Source: Siphonodentalium dalli (Eukaryota; Mollusca; Scaphopoda; Gadilida; Siphonodentaliidae). From it: a stretch of 64,000 nucleotides of DNA. The translations under genes were made by a program, and so were the position numbers. Location of the stretch: NCBI GenBank assembly GCA_032622095.1, contig CP136067.1:125091030-125155029 (forward strand), given 5' to 3'. The notes under the pieces are model-generated. The model saw only the letters and a list, made by a program, of their open reading frames with translations, was not told where the DNA came from and did no database searches. Each line of letters starts with the position of its first letter. Within the stretch, counting starts at the first letter, position 1. This document shows positions 12,257-22,894 of the stretch, piece by piece.

Positions 12257-12597
12257 GGGTTAATATACGCGCGTTTTGGTCATTCCTGGGTTAATATACG
12301 CGCGTTTTGGTCATTCCTGGGTTAATATACGCGCGTTTTGGTCATTCCTGGGTTAATATACGCGCGTTTTGGTCATTCCTGGGTTAATGTACGCGCGTTT
12401 TTGTCATTCCTGGGTTAATATACGCGCGTTTTGGTCATTCCTGGGTTAATATACGCGCGTTTTGGTCATTCCTGGGTTAATATATGCGCGTTTTGGTCAT
12501 TCCTGGGTTAATATACGCGCGTTTTGGTAATTCCTGGGTTAATATACGCGCGTTTTGGTAATTCCTGGGTTAATATACGCGCGGTTTGGTCATTCCT
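12257..12597 (+). repeat. 31-bp minisatellite, 11 copies, CpG-rich
   Basis: GGGTTAATATACGCGCGTTT is followed by TGGTCATTCCT, repeated every 31 bp (starts at 12257, 12288, 12319 and so on, to 12567) with only a few substitutions. Each unit carries the palindrome ACGCGCGT with three CpGs, unusual in this AT-rich setting. Confidence 0.95.
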
Positions 12598-13383
12598 GGG
12601 CCACTAAATTGTTGACAGAACATTATGTGCGTATTACTTTATTACAAAGCACGTCTGTGTTACATTAAATCGTGGTATGTGATTGGTGTCAACTACCAAT
12701 TGGGTCACCCATTTTATATCTCACTATCACACACACTTTTGACCAGTCGCCAAAGTAGTTACTGCAGGCATCAGGATAACCTAACATTCTAGTATTGAAT
12801 CATATAGCCATGAGTTTTAATAATCATAAATTCCTCACTTATATGTCTCGAAGCTCAATGCAATTTCAGTGTTGCAACATTTCGGTTATCGCCATCTAGT
12901 CATTGATTTTTAATACAATGTATTGTAAATTCCTAAATTCGGGTATAAGGCTAGCTGTGTTGAAATATCTTAAGCTCCGATCCCTTGTATTTATTATTGT
13001 ATTCTAAAAACATTTTTTAAATAAACAAAGAATATGTCCACCGCAGTTGATACAATTGCCCAGCATTTGAACCAAAGATGCAATTCATTATTTGCCAAAG
13101 CCAACGAGAGCTATAATAGCTAATGACCAGCCCGACAGTATAGTTTTTGCACCACGAATTTCAGTCGATGAAGATGAATTGAAGTCCGAATTAATTCATT
13201 CTAAATTTTAATCATAAATAATCTAATTATTTAATCGTAGATACTTGTTTCAAATTCAAACTGCCAGAATAGACGGCTGCAATTATATATCTGATCGGAT
13301 TTTTCAAAGTATATGTTTCTGTCGGGGCTAAATTTCCCACTTGTTTTAAATGGTGACGTTTACGGCACATTATACATTTTCAG
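12598..13383. other. Unassigned non-coding stretch / probable upstream region or intron
   Basis: Apparently unique sequence before the first identified exon of the small cysteine-rich gene. I looked for a signal-peptide exon ending in the required phase (one spare base) and found none. A short ATG-initiated frame of 29 codons at about 13033-13122 has no hydrophobic leader and is not credible as that exon. Confidence 0.5.
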
Positions 13384-13455
13384 TTGAGAGCAACGAACCA
13401 GTGACGGGCTGCTATACAGTAAGAATGACCACCTGGGAAATGTTCCACGTGAATG
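13384..13455 (+). CDS. Internal exon of a small cysteine-rich secreted-type protein
   Basis: Acceptor CATTTTCAG precedes 13384 and donor GTGAGT follows 13455. The 72-nt exon starts with two bases of a split codon, reads ESNEPVTGCYTVRMTTWEMF then HVN, and ends with one spare G. That phase joins perfectly to the exon at 15612, giving the glycosylation-type sequence N-G-T across the junction. The tryptophan, and the cysteine followed by an aromatic residue, resemble the N-terminal part of beta-microseminoprotein-like proteins. Those are small secreted Cys-rich proteins made of a signal exon plus short coding exons. The upstream signal-peptide exon was not located, so the gene is incomplete at its 5' end. 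An alternative donor (GTAAGA at 13419) exists inside the exon. Confidence 0.6.
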
Positions 13456-14230
13456 GTGAGTGAGAGAATGTTGCAACTAGTCCAGGGTTTCCTGTTTTCA
13501 CACAACATTCAAATTACCAAATAGCCTATTGTATTGGCTCTATGAGAGGAGTCTTCATTTGTTTCATAATGTTGACTTAGATTTTTAATTGAATAATATG
13601 TCATCATACCCCCATATACTATAATTCAGAATAAAGCAGTCACACATATTCCAGCCCAATGAAAACAAATGTCGATGTACAGTGTAGTCCACTCAAGCAG
13701 GGGGCAATCAACTATAATTCGGTCAGTGTTAAGAGATATGGTGGTCAGCTGTAACTTGGTTATGAATCCAAGACTCTTTGATCAAAAGGTATGACATGAA
13801 CATTCTCAAGCATAGAACAAGATTTATGGGTAGTTGCCTTTCTAAATGAAAATAATCATCAACTTTCGCGAATCAAGAATAATTAAGTTCCCTCTCATTA
13901 TCTTGAGTTATGATATGGATATATGAACTGCACTTTTGAAAAAAAATATTTTACAGAAGTTATTTGTACCTGAAAACAATTAAATTATTAATATTTTTCA
14001 TGCCATAAAAATAAAGTAAATGAGTTAAAATATCCAGTGGGCCGACGGTTTAAAACAAATAATGTATCACAGTAATCTATCGTACGACATTTCACAAAGA
14101 CATTCCTGGCAGTTTTGAGAAAATCCATTTTGAAATACCAGGACATTTTGGCAAAACATGCATATGGCTCTTATTGATATATTAGTGTATCTCTTCTTAA
14201 AATTAAGCAAGGTTTTGTTTCTTTGAGAAA

Positions 14231-14371
14231 TAACTCTTGTGTCGATTAAGGTTATGCAGTTATAACAAAACAGTTTGAAGATAAATTCTCTAACGCACGT
14301 AGCGCAGTCATAGAAAATTTACCTTCAAACTTTTCGGTTATAACTCATAACCTTAATCGAAACAAGAGTTA
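14231..14371. mobile_element. Hairpin MITE (141 bp) in the intron
   Basis: TAACTCTTGTGTCGATTAAG at the left is inverted at the right (CTTAATCGAAACAAGAGTTA), and pairing continues inward through GTTATAAC and AGTTTGAAG. Termini of the TA type suggest a mariner-like origin. It lies inside the intron between the two exons of the cysteine-rich gene. Confidence 0.75.
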
Positions 14372-15611
14372 TTTCTTATACTTTAATCTGTCATTCCAAA
14401 AGAGGACTACCATAAGTAAAAGGTATAAGTATAAAAGGAGCTTAAACCTTTGGTATTATTACCGACGAAAAAGGCGCACCCAAAGTTGAAATGCTGTCAA
14501 TCAAACATCCAATTATCGAGTGATCAAATACTGTCTTGAATTCGTCGCTTTTGACTGGCTAACGAACAGCATACACGCAGTGATCAACTGATCTCTCCAA
14601 TGTGACACCAGGTGTTTCAGACATATCTCGCCTGTATACGATGACACGGGTTGTTAGTTTATGAAACTTCATTTCTTTGAAAATGTTAGCCTTATTGCTG
14701 GATCGAGTCCTGTTGGTTTTTCTAAATTACTTATGTACCTGAGTACTGGTGGGTAATTGACAGTAAATTTAATGGCAGACCAGTACTGCATGAAGGATTT
14801 TTGAAGCAGCATCGGAATCCCCGTTTATATCGCAGAAAGTATTGAATAAAAGTTTCCATGTACATTTTAGCTCGATGTATGTAGGCGTGGTCATATAGCA
14901 CGATGCTGCTATGAGTGCTGTCATTTCAATAGCAGAAGTAATCAAGAAAGTTATGTTATCGAGAAATAACTTTAATAGCTAAATGTGTGACAACCAATGG
15001 TTTTACAGTATAATGTGAATTGACATCTTATGACTAAATTATATGCAATTCATATGAAACAATGACATGTGCACTTGACCACAAAATCTTCCATCATTTA
15101 ATATTGATTTTATTTGGAATGTGTCTTATATAATACATGTACCTACCTTCTAACGGAACGGTAAAAGGAGCCATTTTATAACACGCGACCTCCACAAACG
15201 CTCGGAACATAGCAAGAGCGGAACTCTATTTTGTCAGCACCGTCAATGAATGCAAATGTCATTTCGCTCAGCTGGGTCGTGCAGCAACAATCCCATTTAT
15301 GTATTATATGAATCTTATGGTTTTTACACATGAATTCTTTCTTGTGAGTTACTACTCGAGCTGAAATTTACTCACACAGCAAGCGATCAGAGCAGACCTT
15401 TACACTGCTAACCTGTTCTTATGTCGTCTAGCCTGGTGTGTGACAATCAAAACAAACTGCCAAATTTATGGACAAATAATATACACGATATTTAGTGTTG
15501 TCAGTCTTGATATCTGGTTTTGTAAACATTAATGTCTTGGAATTTTGGCTCAGAAGAGATGCGCTACATGTACCTTTAACAAGCCCCTGTGACTATATAG
15601 CCTGTTTGCAG

Positions 15612-15805
15612 GTACGTCTGGTGGCTGCTACTTCCGTGATGTTACCAGGAGATTAGACACCCCCGTCAACAAAGGTACCATGTGGGGATACATCTTTTTG
15701 GAAGACTGCTTCTGCAAATGCCGCCAAATGGGACCAGAAAAATGCCAGATAGTTCAGTACATGCGTTGGGGCCAAAAGCCGGAATGCAAATTTTATGTAC
15801 CTTAA
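15612..15805 (+). CDS. Last coding exon of a small cysteine-rich secreted-type protein (beta-microseminoprotein-like?)
   Basis: Acceptor CCTGTTTGCAG ends at 15611. The exon supplies two bases of a split codon, then 63 codons and a TAA stop at 15803-15805. Seen: GGCYFRDV near the start, then GTMWGY, the cluster EDCFCKC, then EKCQ and PECKF. With the upstream exon this gives seven cysteines in about 87 residues. The arrangement CY..., GC, G..W, then a C-x-C-x-C cluster and two later cysteines recalls beta-microseminoprotein (PSP94) homologues, though their adjacent Cys pair is a single Cys here. A single-domain von Willebrand C-type fold is an alternative. The intron of about 2.16 kb carries a MITE. 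I infer an extracellular role only from the disulphide-rich composition and the N-glycosylation sequon. No poly(A) signal was convincing. Confidence 0.6.
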
Positions 15806-16038
15806 AAATTTGGGGGAGGTTGAAGAGTACCGACTTAAATGCAAAGTATCTGCACAGAACGTGTGCACAGAATACGGGATATGTTTGTGCGTTGCTAAGC
15901 AATTGAATCTGGCATAATTTGTACTTTAACGAACACTATAGTAATTTTGTTCCAAAAACCGTGGCACACGATACTATGGTACAAATAATGTAAGATTAAA
16001 AAAGAAACATGCATACAATTAGAAATATTGTTCAAATC
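15806..16038. other. Probable 3' flank of the cysteine-rich gene
   Basis: Continues after the TAA without a recognisable repeat. Antisense open frames over 15653-15902 are shadows of the exon. Confidence 0.4.
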
Positions 16039-16245
16039 TACAGTAATGCCCTAAATAATCGACTCCTTAACCACAGCAGAATTATGGGTAACTTTTCTGG
16101 ATTTATGGCTTGTTGCCATTCATCGGAAATCTCTCAGTGAGAGCTTTCCGATGATTGGCAACAAGCCATACTTCCGGCTAAATCCTGAAAAGTTATCCAT
16201 AACTCTGCTGTGGATAAACAGTCAATTATTTAGGGCTTTACTGTA
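16039..16245. mobile_element. Palindromic MITE, 207 bp, mariner-type ends
   Basis: TACAGTAATGCCCTAAATAA pairs with TTATTTAGGGCTTTACTGTA-type sequence at the right end, and the two halves are complementary through to a small centre near 16141 (CTCTCAGTGAGAG). CAGTA termini flanked by TA on both sides are typical of Tc1/mariner-derived MITEs. Confidence 0.85.
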
Positions 16246-16267
16246 TTATCGCTGAACAGATCGGTAT

Positions 16268-16510
16268 AGCCAGAATAAGAATACTATATATACGCTTTTA
16301 TCTACATGTATAGTCCTAATAAGAATCACATGTTATCATTTAACTACAATCAAAATGAGAATAGTATATATGCCTTTAATTGTAGCCAGAATAAGTATAA
16401 TATAAATACGCTTTAAAAACGACATGTATAGTCCTAATACGAATCATGTGTATGCCTTTAACTACAATCATAATAATAATACTATGGTGCCTTTAACTAC
16501 AATCGGAATA
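16268..16510 (+). repeat. ~116-bp tandem duplication
   Basis: AGCCAGAATAAG occurs at 16268 and 16384, each followed by TACGCTTT and GACATGTATAGTCCTAATA-type sequence. Inside it the short word CCTTTAACTACAATC is itself repeated. Confidence 0.7.
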
Positions 16511-16832
16511 AAAATAATATTATGTCGGCCAATGCGGCTAAAAGATGCTATATAAAATATATAGTTAGTGCATTCGCAGAACCATCGCCTGTTATTAGGT
16601 AAGCACTCTTCAACCTCTTACCAAAGAGTTCGGATGCAGTTCTTCTATAAATCTTGTTGTCTCTCAGCGAACGTCAATATCAACAGAATCATAATCGACA
16701 TATCCATTTTAATCATGGTTTGAGAAAATAATTAGTTTAAAGACACTCAATCCGAATTAACGCTCCTAAATTACTATTTCTTTGGCGTCGGGGGTAAAAT
16801 ATTTGATTCTAGTCGAGGAGCCCACCCATTAA

Positions 16833-17323
16833 CAGGTCTGGCAATTCCCAAATATAGCTACAATAGCTATATGTAGCTATTGTAGCTACATTTGAATATC
16901 GTAATACAATATTTGACCAAGTATTACCGCGAGCTGTTGTAACTAAGGGTGAGGGGTATTATGTTGCACTAGTTTGCGGAATATCCGAGAAGCATAACTA
17001 AGCACATGCAGCTGTTTAGAAAATTGTAATGCTATGTGATATGGGCCACGGATCCATCCATATATGATATATTCTTTTTCTATTTGCGTACAGTTGTCAG
17101 GAAAAAGTAACAATGTTAGAACAGTTTGTTAATTATACATGAAAATGGCAAACAATATGAATTTACTAAGAGTATAATCAAACCATGTTCCTGTATATTT
17201 AAATGATTGATTGTTGGATTGGGGTATCTCTCTTCAACCAGATCCACCCATTATCAACAGGCATGTGTAGCTACAATAGCTACATATGGCTAGTGTACCT
17301 ATATTTGGAAATTACCAGACCTG
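16833..17323. mobile_element. Foldback MITE family CAGGTCTGG, copy 1 (491 bp)
   Basis: Terminal inverted repeats: CAGGTCTGGCAATTCCCAAA at the left and TTTGGAAATTACCAGACCTG at the right, extending to about 25 bp. ATTAA flanks both ends, a candidate 5-bp target duplication. Most of the interior also matches copy 2 at 23998-24487, for example GGCAAACAATATGAATTTAC. Confidence 0.85.
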
Positions 17324-17639
17324 ATTAAAAATCAAATTGATCAGATATCGATATTTGAAATCTGTTATTTTTCACCACCTGGAATATTTGGCGACCTAGC
17401 AAATATCCGACGAGCCGACTGACATACTCCCGATACCAAATTGCCTTCAACAAAATGTTGACTTATAACAGTTGTTGAAAAAACCATATACTAGAGTTAA
17501 CAGCGGTTAGCATTATTTTTTGGCAATTATTCGATTCTGATAACAAAACATGTTATATGCGAGAAGTAAAAACTCAATATTTCCATGTATGTGTAACGAT
17601 GCAATCGCAATTTATGGAGTAATGCTTATCTCACAAGAA

Positions 17640-17745
17640 TAAATCATTCCGGTATTCACAGGGGGGGGGGGGTGGAAAAACAGTTTCCCGGGCACGTATG
17701 TCGGGGTTGGTGGGTGGTCGATAGGACCAACAAACAATTTTTTCC
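17640..17745. other. G-rich stretch
   Basis: A run of about ten G residues at about 17661-17671, followed by GGGGTTGGTGGGTGG. It is potentially quadruplex-forming on the plus strand. No gene is seen. Confidence 0.4.
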
Positions 17746-17749
17746 GCAA

Positions 17750-18015
17750 CTCAAAAATATTTTTCCTGCAAGTCTTTTTGACTGTTTTTGCAATGAGTTT
17801 GGCTTAAAACACATCTATATGTCAATATTAACATAACTGACAAATTTCATGATGATCAGACAAACAGTATAGCCTGTAGCCCATGCTAATGGGTTGAATT
17901 TTGAAATCCAAGATGGTCGCTGGCAGCCATTTTTTTTTGGCCGAATGACCCCAAAATGGCTTGTTCCTATTTACATATTAATGTTAACATCCATGACTAA
18001 TAGTATGCACATACA
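17750..18015 (+). repeat. Solo copy of the ~160-bp AAATCCAAGATGG repeat
   Basis: Contains GACAAATTTCATGATGATCA, TTGAAATCCAAGATGG, GACCCCAAAATGGC and TTAACATCCATGAC in the same order as the array at 44.7-46.95 kb. It is slightly more than one monomer. Confidence 0.85.
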
Positions 18016-18894
18016 TTCATATACAGCTGTTTACAGTGAATTCCCCCCGCAAATCTCTGTTTTAGTGTTAAAAAGGAGTGGGTGTACCTAAATGGTCGGA
18101 AAAAACTGGCGAAAACGGAAAAACAATTTGGACCCCGGGGTGTGTGGGTCAATAGTAGGGTCGAAATTAAAAAATCAGCATATGTGCCTGAACATTCTTT
18201 CCGACCCCCCCCCTGATAGAAATGCTGTAATTCAGTTTGAAGAACATGTTTTCTTTGAAATTTCAATGTAAAAGAATAAATAATTCCGGTATTATATAAT
18301 ATAAAGATAATGCACTTGGTTACAAGGTCAAGGTAAATGTTGTGAGGCCAATTTATTCTGTTATATATGCGAAGCTCATGCAAAATTTCAGGAAGGGTTA
18401 TACATGTATATTGTGATATGAAATATATGTACATGTCCAGTGCACAGAACCCAGGGACATGGATATAGAGGGGCTCTGTTGGCGGATGTCTAATACATTG
18501 GTCGGAAATGTTCAGATAATAAGTTTAACATTTCATATTATATGGGAACTACTCATCAATGAGTATTTAGTGTAGACATAGTTAATAAGGTAACTACTCA
18601 TCAATGAGTATTTAGTGTAGACACCGTTAACGCGACGCTGAGTACTTCAAACCTTATCTTCAAAAGGCCGTTATGTAAAAATTGTAGATTAGATTTAAAT
18701 GTATACGCTTAAAATCTATCGTCTCACACAGTGTCTTGTCCTTATACGTGTTGTTAACAACATTGAAATTTGAAATTCACGGACATTTCATTAGTACAGG
18801 TACAATGTATCTTGTGCAAGCGGCCACTCCAACATTTTTAGGAGTCATGGTATTAACATTTCCATGACTGGAGCTTCCTATATTGTTGCGAAAA
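18016..18894. other. Non-coding stretch with small repeats
   Basis: No gene is recognised. A direct duplication of about 52 bp (CTACTCATCAATGAGTATTT twice) lies at about 18547-18640. The words AAGAATAAATAATTCCGGTA (about 18272) and GGCCAATTTATTCTGTTATA (about 18347) echo neighbouring elements at 17636 and 19245. The minus-strand frame 17997-18434 has low-complexity content and no motif. Confidence 0.5.
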
Positions 18895-19285
18895 CCCTGT
18901 GCCATTGTATTATAGTATATATGCGAATCGACCGTAAAGAATGTATGAAATCATGATAGAAAATTATAAAAATTGATAAAGAATGTAAGAAAAAAATATA
19001 AAAATTGATAAAGAATGTAAGAAATAATGATGAAATATTATACAAAAAATGTTAAAGAATGTAAGAAAAAATTATAAAATGATAAAAATTGTTAAAGAAT
19101 ATAAGAACAAAATGATAAAAATTGTTATAGAATGTAGGATCAAACTATCAAAATTTTAAAGAATGTAAGAAAAAATAAAAAAAATGATGAAAATTGTTAA
19201 AGAATGTAAGAAAAAATGAAAAATAATGATAAAAAGTTGTTAGGCCAATGCATTCTCTTATATATGGGAGGCGACCTGATTGTCT
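18895..19285. repeat. A-rich tandem element bounded by ATATATGCGA-type ends
   Basis: About eight imperfect units of GTTAAAGAATGTAAGAAAAA type. The left edge carries a degenerate TATATATGCGAATCGACC and the right edge GGCCAATGCATTCTCTTATA. These are the same termini as the nested palindromes at 20137 and 20423, so it appears to be another member of that family with an expanded core. Confidence 0.65.
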
Positions 19286-19388
19286 ATATACAATGAATCT
19301 TGATCATTGGCATAGGGTCTTTAATGTTGCGCCAGCGCAGCTCCCGTTATGAAAGGGTTACTATGCATGTATGGCTGTTACGGACACA

Positions 19389-19390
<2 letters not shown>

Positions 19391-19444
<54 letters not shown>

Positions 19445-19545
19445 GAGGGAGCGAGAGAATGTATATATAGAGAGACATAAAGACAGACGGATATATATAT
19501 AGGGAAGAGAAAAAAGCTATACACAAAGACAGAGAGGGAGAGGTA
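19391..19545. repeat. (GA)n microsatellite and purine-rich tail
   Basis: Pure GA dinucleotides from about 19393 to 19436, then degenerate GAGA/GGGA sequence. A minus-strand frame here (19347-19571) reads Ser-Leu repeats and is an artefact of the microsatellite. Confidence 0.9.
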
Positions 19546-19732
19546 GAGAAAGGATATAACATATTCAACACATTGTGTTTAAATGCATATCAAATAATTG
19601 TTATACCATATCTGTTTTTATTTATTACAATTAATTCAACTATTATTGATGATGGTTTCCTTATTATTGCATGTTATTTTAAATCCATACACAGTGCCAT
19701 TGTTCTATTTTGTATTTTGCATTTTTTTTCAG

Positions 19733-20010
19733 ATCGCGTTGATGTCCAAACTGTAACGTGTAACCAAGTCTGCATATCAATCTTCCAACAAACAATGATA
19801 TTCCATGTTAAAAGAGACCTTTCGCAAAATCACGATTACGATTACGGATACGTACAATATCCTGCCAGTATACGGATAAGCATTCGATATTTACGCACGG
19901 GGGTTATCATGTTAGACGCAATTTACCACACGCAGTTTAATTATGTGCAGATATGTCAAGGATGTATCAAGGATATGCCACCCGTCTATCTTGGGGACGC
20001 TCTAACATAA
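19733..20010 (+). CDS. Candidate last exon, unrecognised protein
   Basis: A strong acceptor (TTTTGCATTTTTTTTCAG) ends at 19732, followed by an open frame of 92 codons to TAA at 20008-20010. It begins RVDVQTVTCNQVC, has a central acidic/aromatic patch HDYDYGY, and ends with CQGCIKDMPPVYLGDALT. The four cysteines sit as two pairs (C-x3-C and C-x2-C) near the ends, which could hold a metal or two disulphides. The other two frames stop within a few codons of the acceptor. I do not recognise the family and found no upstream exon. It could belong to a gene whose 5' part lies among the MITEs upstream, or it could be a chance open frame. The frame also stays open leftward to 19573, through what would be intron. 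Confidence 0.35.
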
Positions 20011-20084
20011 CCCGTGTGGTGTATAACACACGGATAAGAACATGGATCTGGAAGAGACCCATTTTACTTTTTTCTATCATATAT

Positions 20085-20556
20085 ATGTGACCCGCCATAT
20101 CAAATCCAGTCGTAAGTCAGGATGTTTTTACCCTCTGCCAATGCATTCTCTTATATATGCGAGTCGACCATAGGTCGCCTCGCATATATAAGAGAATGTA
20201 TTGGCCTAACAATTTTTTATCATGTTTTTTAAATAAATGTTTCTTACAATTTTTAGGACATAAAATAAAAAAACATCCATTACCCTGCAGGGAGCCCCAC
20301 ACATATATTGAAGCATATAGAAGAGTGTCGTCTGCTCATGTTTGTCTGGGGCTCTGTATGGGTGAAATTATAAAATTGTTAAAGAATACAAGAACAAATT
20401 ATTAAAATTGTAAAAAATTGTTAGGCCAATGTATTCTCTTATATATGCGAGGCGACCTATGGTCGACTCGCATATATAAGAGAATGCATTGGCACAGGGT
20501 AAAAAAATCCCGACTTACGACTGGATTTGATATGGCGGGTCACATATGTGTAACTG
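20085..20556. mobile_element. Foldback element with two nested palindromes
   Basis: The outer arms pair: GTGACCCGCCATATCAAATC (about 20087) with GATTTGATATGGCGGGTCAC (about 20525). Each arm itself contains a palindrome. 20137-20207 is built from GCATTCTCTTATATATGCGA and its complement around TCGACCATAGGTCG, and 20423-20495 is the same in the opposite order. The core has the GTTAAAGAATACAAGAACAA word shared with 18895-19285. Confidence 0.85.
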
Positions 20557-20848
20557 AATATTGTGGGGCAAATGCCGTCTCACCAATTAATCAGTATATG
20601 TAAATTGTGATGGTGCCACATTACCAGGACAATATATCCTATCCATAATCGTAATAGTGATTTTACAAACGGTCTCTATTAGGGATGTTTCGCAACTCGC
20701 AGATAGATTAACGACTATATATAACTATCGGTAACCGTAAATTCATGAAGGGCCAAACAATTCGTTTCGTGCGGGGTGATATTTCGCCTGCACGATCTCA
20801 CCAGATTAAGCACGAGTTCCATAGTATTTGATTCAATCGGCCAATTAA
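20557..20848. other. Unassigned non-coding stretch
   Basis: No gene, RNA or repeat recognised. Confidence 0.4.
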
Positions 20849-21074
20849 TTAACCCTTTCTGTGCCAAGGCCAATTTTGTATCAAACCATATTTCCTTGAT
20901 CATTTTTCAAATTTATTGATTATAATAATGTGATACATTGATGGAAAGATATTTAATATATTTAAGATATATCTAAGAGCTCTTTCCATCAATGTATCAC
21001 ATTATTATAATCAATAAATTGATCAAGGAAATATGGGTTGATACAAAAATCGGACTTGGCACTGAAAGGGTTAA
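20849..21074. mobile_element. piggyBac-type palindromic MITE, 226 bp including TTAA
   Basis: TTAACCCTTTCTGTGCCAAG pairs with CTTGGCACTGAAAGGGTTAA, and complementarity continues through TGTGATACATTGATGGAAAG to a centre near 20960. TTAA at both edges with CCC termini is the piggyBac target-site signature. Confidence 0.85.
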
Positions 21075-21466
21075 TGATTGTTGTTCGAAGCTTGATAAGT
21101 TGGCGGTTGTGTGATAAAACAAAACGAATTGACTGAGTGTATGTATCATCACATATAGTGACCCCACCCCTCCCCATCTCGTAGTATTATGTCAGTAAAT
21201 ATTTTGTGTTATATATACAATACTACATATACATGATATATATACAAATTTAATTAATGATAAAAAAAAAATCACATAAAGTTTTTATACAAACCAAATC
21301 AATTAATACCCTATCGATTGCGAGTCACTTAAATTACAACTTCACTGTTACGGTTAGAGCATGCGCACGAATGTGATGACATAGTACAATAAATGTGACG
21401 TAGTACATGTACCCTAAACGTAATCGTATAACTCTATCCGTCCATGTGTTTTGCGACAACTGCTTA
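21075..21466. other. Unassigned non-coding stretch
   Basis: No gene or clear repeat. AT-rich. Confidence 0.4.
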
Positions 21467-22115
21467 ATCAGGTCAGGCACATCCATAATTCCACTATTAT
21501 CAGGTCAGGCACATCCTGAATCCTACTATTGTCAGGTCAGGCACATCCTGAATCATACCATTATAGTGGTATTCCACTATTATAGTGGTATATGATTATA
21601 CAATATTCAAGTTTCCTTTATTTGCGTCGGAATAGAAGACGGCGCATACCCGTGCACAGCCAAATGTCACTCTTGAAATATCGCAGCGAATGAACAGTCT
21701 TCCGACAAAATGTATTGTGCGTTCTTTTGCATCAGCTTTGTTATTCAATAATATTATAATAATATATGCCTGTCTAAATGTCAATAACAGGATGACCCAA
21801 TCGCTCCTTCATAACATTTAAACTAAGTGCATGTTAATTGAGTTGCTTATCATGTAACGTCATGATTATTCATTCTCCTGGATAAACTATATGTATGATA
21901 CCGAATTAGTGCGACACTGATTTTGAATAATATTTGTGTGAAATATGATTTTGGATTATCCCTCTTTTAACAAATTAACAAAACGGTTATGGTCATATAC
22001 CACTATAATAGTGGAATTCAGGATGTGCCTGACCTGATTATAGTGGTATTCATATTTACCTATTATAGTTGAATATAACTATACAAGTTGAATTCAGGGT
22101 TTGCCTGCCCTGGTA
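21467..22115. mobile_element. Inverted-repeat element with internal 34-36-bp repeats
   Basis: Left arm 21467-21595: CAGGTCAGGCACATCCTGAA repeated three times, then ATACCATTATAGTGGTAT-type palindromes. Right arm about 21995-22115: the complement (TTCAGGATGTGCCTGACCTG, CCACTATAATAGTGG). The interior, about 21596-21994, has no recognisable coding sequence. Confidence 0.75.
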
Positions 22116-22346
22116 ACTGAGTTGGTGGCGGATATATTGTATTTGAGAATGTTATTTCGAAACATTTAGCTGTGATCAGTCTGTGTTGCGTCATCATATT
22201 ATAACTCTGTTTTTGTTGTTTAAGTTTGATCATAATTACATTAATTCCTTCGTAGCTTTTGTAATAAAATTTCGCATTGGACGAATACCCGACGTTCATG
22301 TAAACATGTCTGGCAAATCATAAGTTTAACACTAATATAGTGCACA

Positions 22347-22894
22347 CACTGAGAAAAATGTCGGATCACTATGACTAACTTTTTAATAGGGTTCGTCAAA
22401 AGCATTAGGAGTCTATTGGCTAACCAATACCCTTCCGAAAGTCACTTTGACTATATAAAACTGGTCTTAGTCATAGTGACTAAGTTATAAGAAGAATAAC
22501 TCTATTTACAAGATTGCTTTAAATGATGCTGGATATCATTATGAAATGTTTAATATACATGCATCACAATTATTTTAGAGAAATATTATTGAACGAATGT
22601 GATGGGAAGAGATAATGGCATTTATATCAGGTCCTCACCGCAGGTTTCTATCGCACAATTGACTTCCACCACCCAAAGACATATATATATATGACTTTGG
22701 GTGACTAAGATACGTTGGTCATTGGGACTCTATCCTAATCAGTGTGTCTAAGTGTATCTTAGTCGGTATGACTAACGTCATCGTAGTCATGTTGACTAAC
22801 TTTATAACTTAGTCATTGTGACTAACCCAATTGTTTGGGACAAACCTTTGACTAACCTAAGCTAGTCATATTGACTGAACCCTTTTTCTCAGTG
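22347..22894. mobile_element. CACTG-terminal element, 548 bp (CACTA-like, non-autonomous)
   Basis: CACTGAGAAAAA at the left is inverted at the right end (TTTTTCTCAGTG). The subterminal regions hold many copies of GACTAAC/TTAGTCA in both orientations, for example 22372, 22440, 22775, 22805 and 22850. Such arrays are typical of CACTA-type transposase-binding zones. A short AT tract lies at about 22680-22692. No coding sequence and no clear target duplication. Confidence 0.75.

Noticed and set aside
12257-12597. CRISPR-like regular array
   Set aside because: Eukaryotic context, units are contiguous with no unique spacers. The same holds for the 41-bp array at 59269.
13033-13122. Possible first exon for the cysteine-rich gene
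   Set aside because: The 29-codon frame ends in a stop, has no hydrophobic leader and no donor in the right phase.
16551-16605. TATAAAA box followed by GTAAGC donor (possible untranslated first exon)
   Set aside because: Short motifs common in AT-rich DNA. No downstream acceptor with coding support could be tied to it, though the candidate exon at 19733 is possible.
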